Below, piece after piece: positions 6,344 to 6,581 of a DNA stretch of 6,581 bases. The notes beneath the pieces were generated by a model. It did no database searches. It was not told where the DNA came from and saw only the letters and a program-made list of their open reading frames with translations. The stretch lies in assembly GCA_943913625.1 (NCBI GenBank), contig CALTYW010000122.1:1-6581 (forward strand), read 5' to 3'. A program made the translations under genes and the position numbers. The stretch's first letter is position 1. The number at the start of each line of letters is the position of its first letter. Origin of the DNA: an uncultured Campylobacter sp. Lineage in GTDB: Bacteria > Actinomycetota > Actinomycetes > Mycobacteriales > Mycobacteriaceae.

Positions 6344-6581
6344 TTAGTTCTCCTCGGAAGCATCGGAAGCCTCAGCTACCTCGGCACCCTCAACCTCGGC
6401 ACCCTCGACCTCGTCCTCGATCTCGCCGAAGTACTCGTTCGGGTCGACGTCGTTGCCGGCCTCGTCCTTCACGGAGGTGCGGGAGATGGCGATGGCGAGA
6501 GCCTTGCCGCGGCGCACGTCGGAGAAGAGGTTGGCAATCTGGCCGGACTGCTGCAGCTGGGCCACGAACTGGTTCGGGTCC
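6344..6581 (-). CDS. tig: Trigger factor, C-terminal end (5' part outside window)
   Basis: Only the last 78 residues are present; the full protein is about 450 aa. Trigger factor is the ribosome-bound chaperone and prolyl isomerase that meets nascent chains. The visible part starts in DPNQFVAQLQQSGQ and continues NLFSDVRRGKALAIAISRTSVKD, the conserved end of the C-terminal chaperone domain. A strongly acidic tail follows (EYFGEIEDEVEG to SEEN), including the repeated pentapeptide EGAEV encoded by adjacent 15-bp units at 6378-6392 and 6393-6407. The position next to clpP1 is the conserved tig-clpP neighbourhood. The frame is open to the right edge and ends with TAA at 6344-6346. Confidence 0.95.
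   Translation of the reverse strand, partial: DPNQFVAQLQQSGQIANLFSDVRRGKALAIAISRTSVKDEAGNDVDPNEYFGEIEDEVEGAEVEGAEVAEASDASEEN

Overview
The window looks like a core chromosomal segment of a high-GC Corynebacterium. The best evidence is the actinobacterial-type malate dehydrogenase (actinobacterial NAD-binding loop and catalytic RLDHNRA and WGNHADTQ motifs), a tandem pair of distinct ClpP proteases (ClpP1/ClpP2) as found in actinobacteria, and the order tig-clpP1-clpP2 close to clpX. The genus assignment is inferred from remembered protein similarity and gene order, not from a search.

Layout, left to right. The 5' three quarters of mdh (minus strand) run off the left edge. mdh is divergent from a TetR-family regulator (plus). 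The regulator converges, with only 10 bp between stop codons, on clpX (minus). A divergent intergenic region rich in inverted repeats separates clpX from an alpha/beta hydrolase of the 3-oxoadipate enol-lactonase (PcaD/CatD) type (plus). A putative lipoprotein with a Thr/Glu/Ser/Arg/Pro linker and a small four-cysteine C-terminal domain follows on the same strand. A strong bidirectional terminator closes that pair and also the opposing clpP1-clpP2 operon (minus). A gene-free region of about 520 bp upstream of clpP1 follows, and then the 3' end of tig (minus), which leaves through the right edge.

Functionally, four of the eight genes belong to protein quality control. Trigger factor acts on nascent chains, ClpX is the AAA+ unfoldase, and ClpP1 and ClpP2 form the mixed proteolytic barrel. 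The region upstream of clpP1 carries a good match to a SigH-type ECF promoter (GGGAACA-N17-CGTTA) and, just upstream of it, a 17-bp dyad matching the ClgR operator. This agrees with the known SigH plus ClgR control of clpP1P2 in C. glutamicum. The same gap holds a G/T-rich tract, an 18-bp imperfect dyad and three 14-bp direct repeats that I cannot assign.

I see no mobile element, CRISPR array, tRNA or defence system. The most unusual items are the unexplained architecture upstream of clpP1, mutually exclusive hairpins upstream of clpX, the orphan PcaD-like hydrolase where C. glutamicum (from memory) has its whole aromatic-degradation island, and the uncharacterised lipoprotein.
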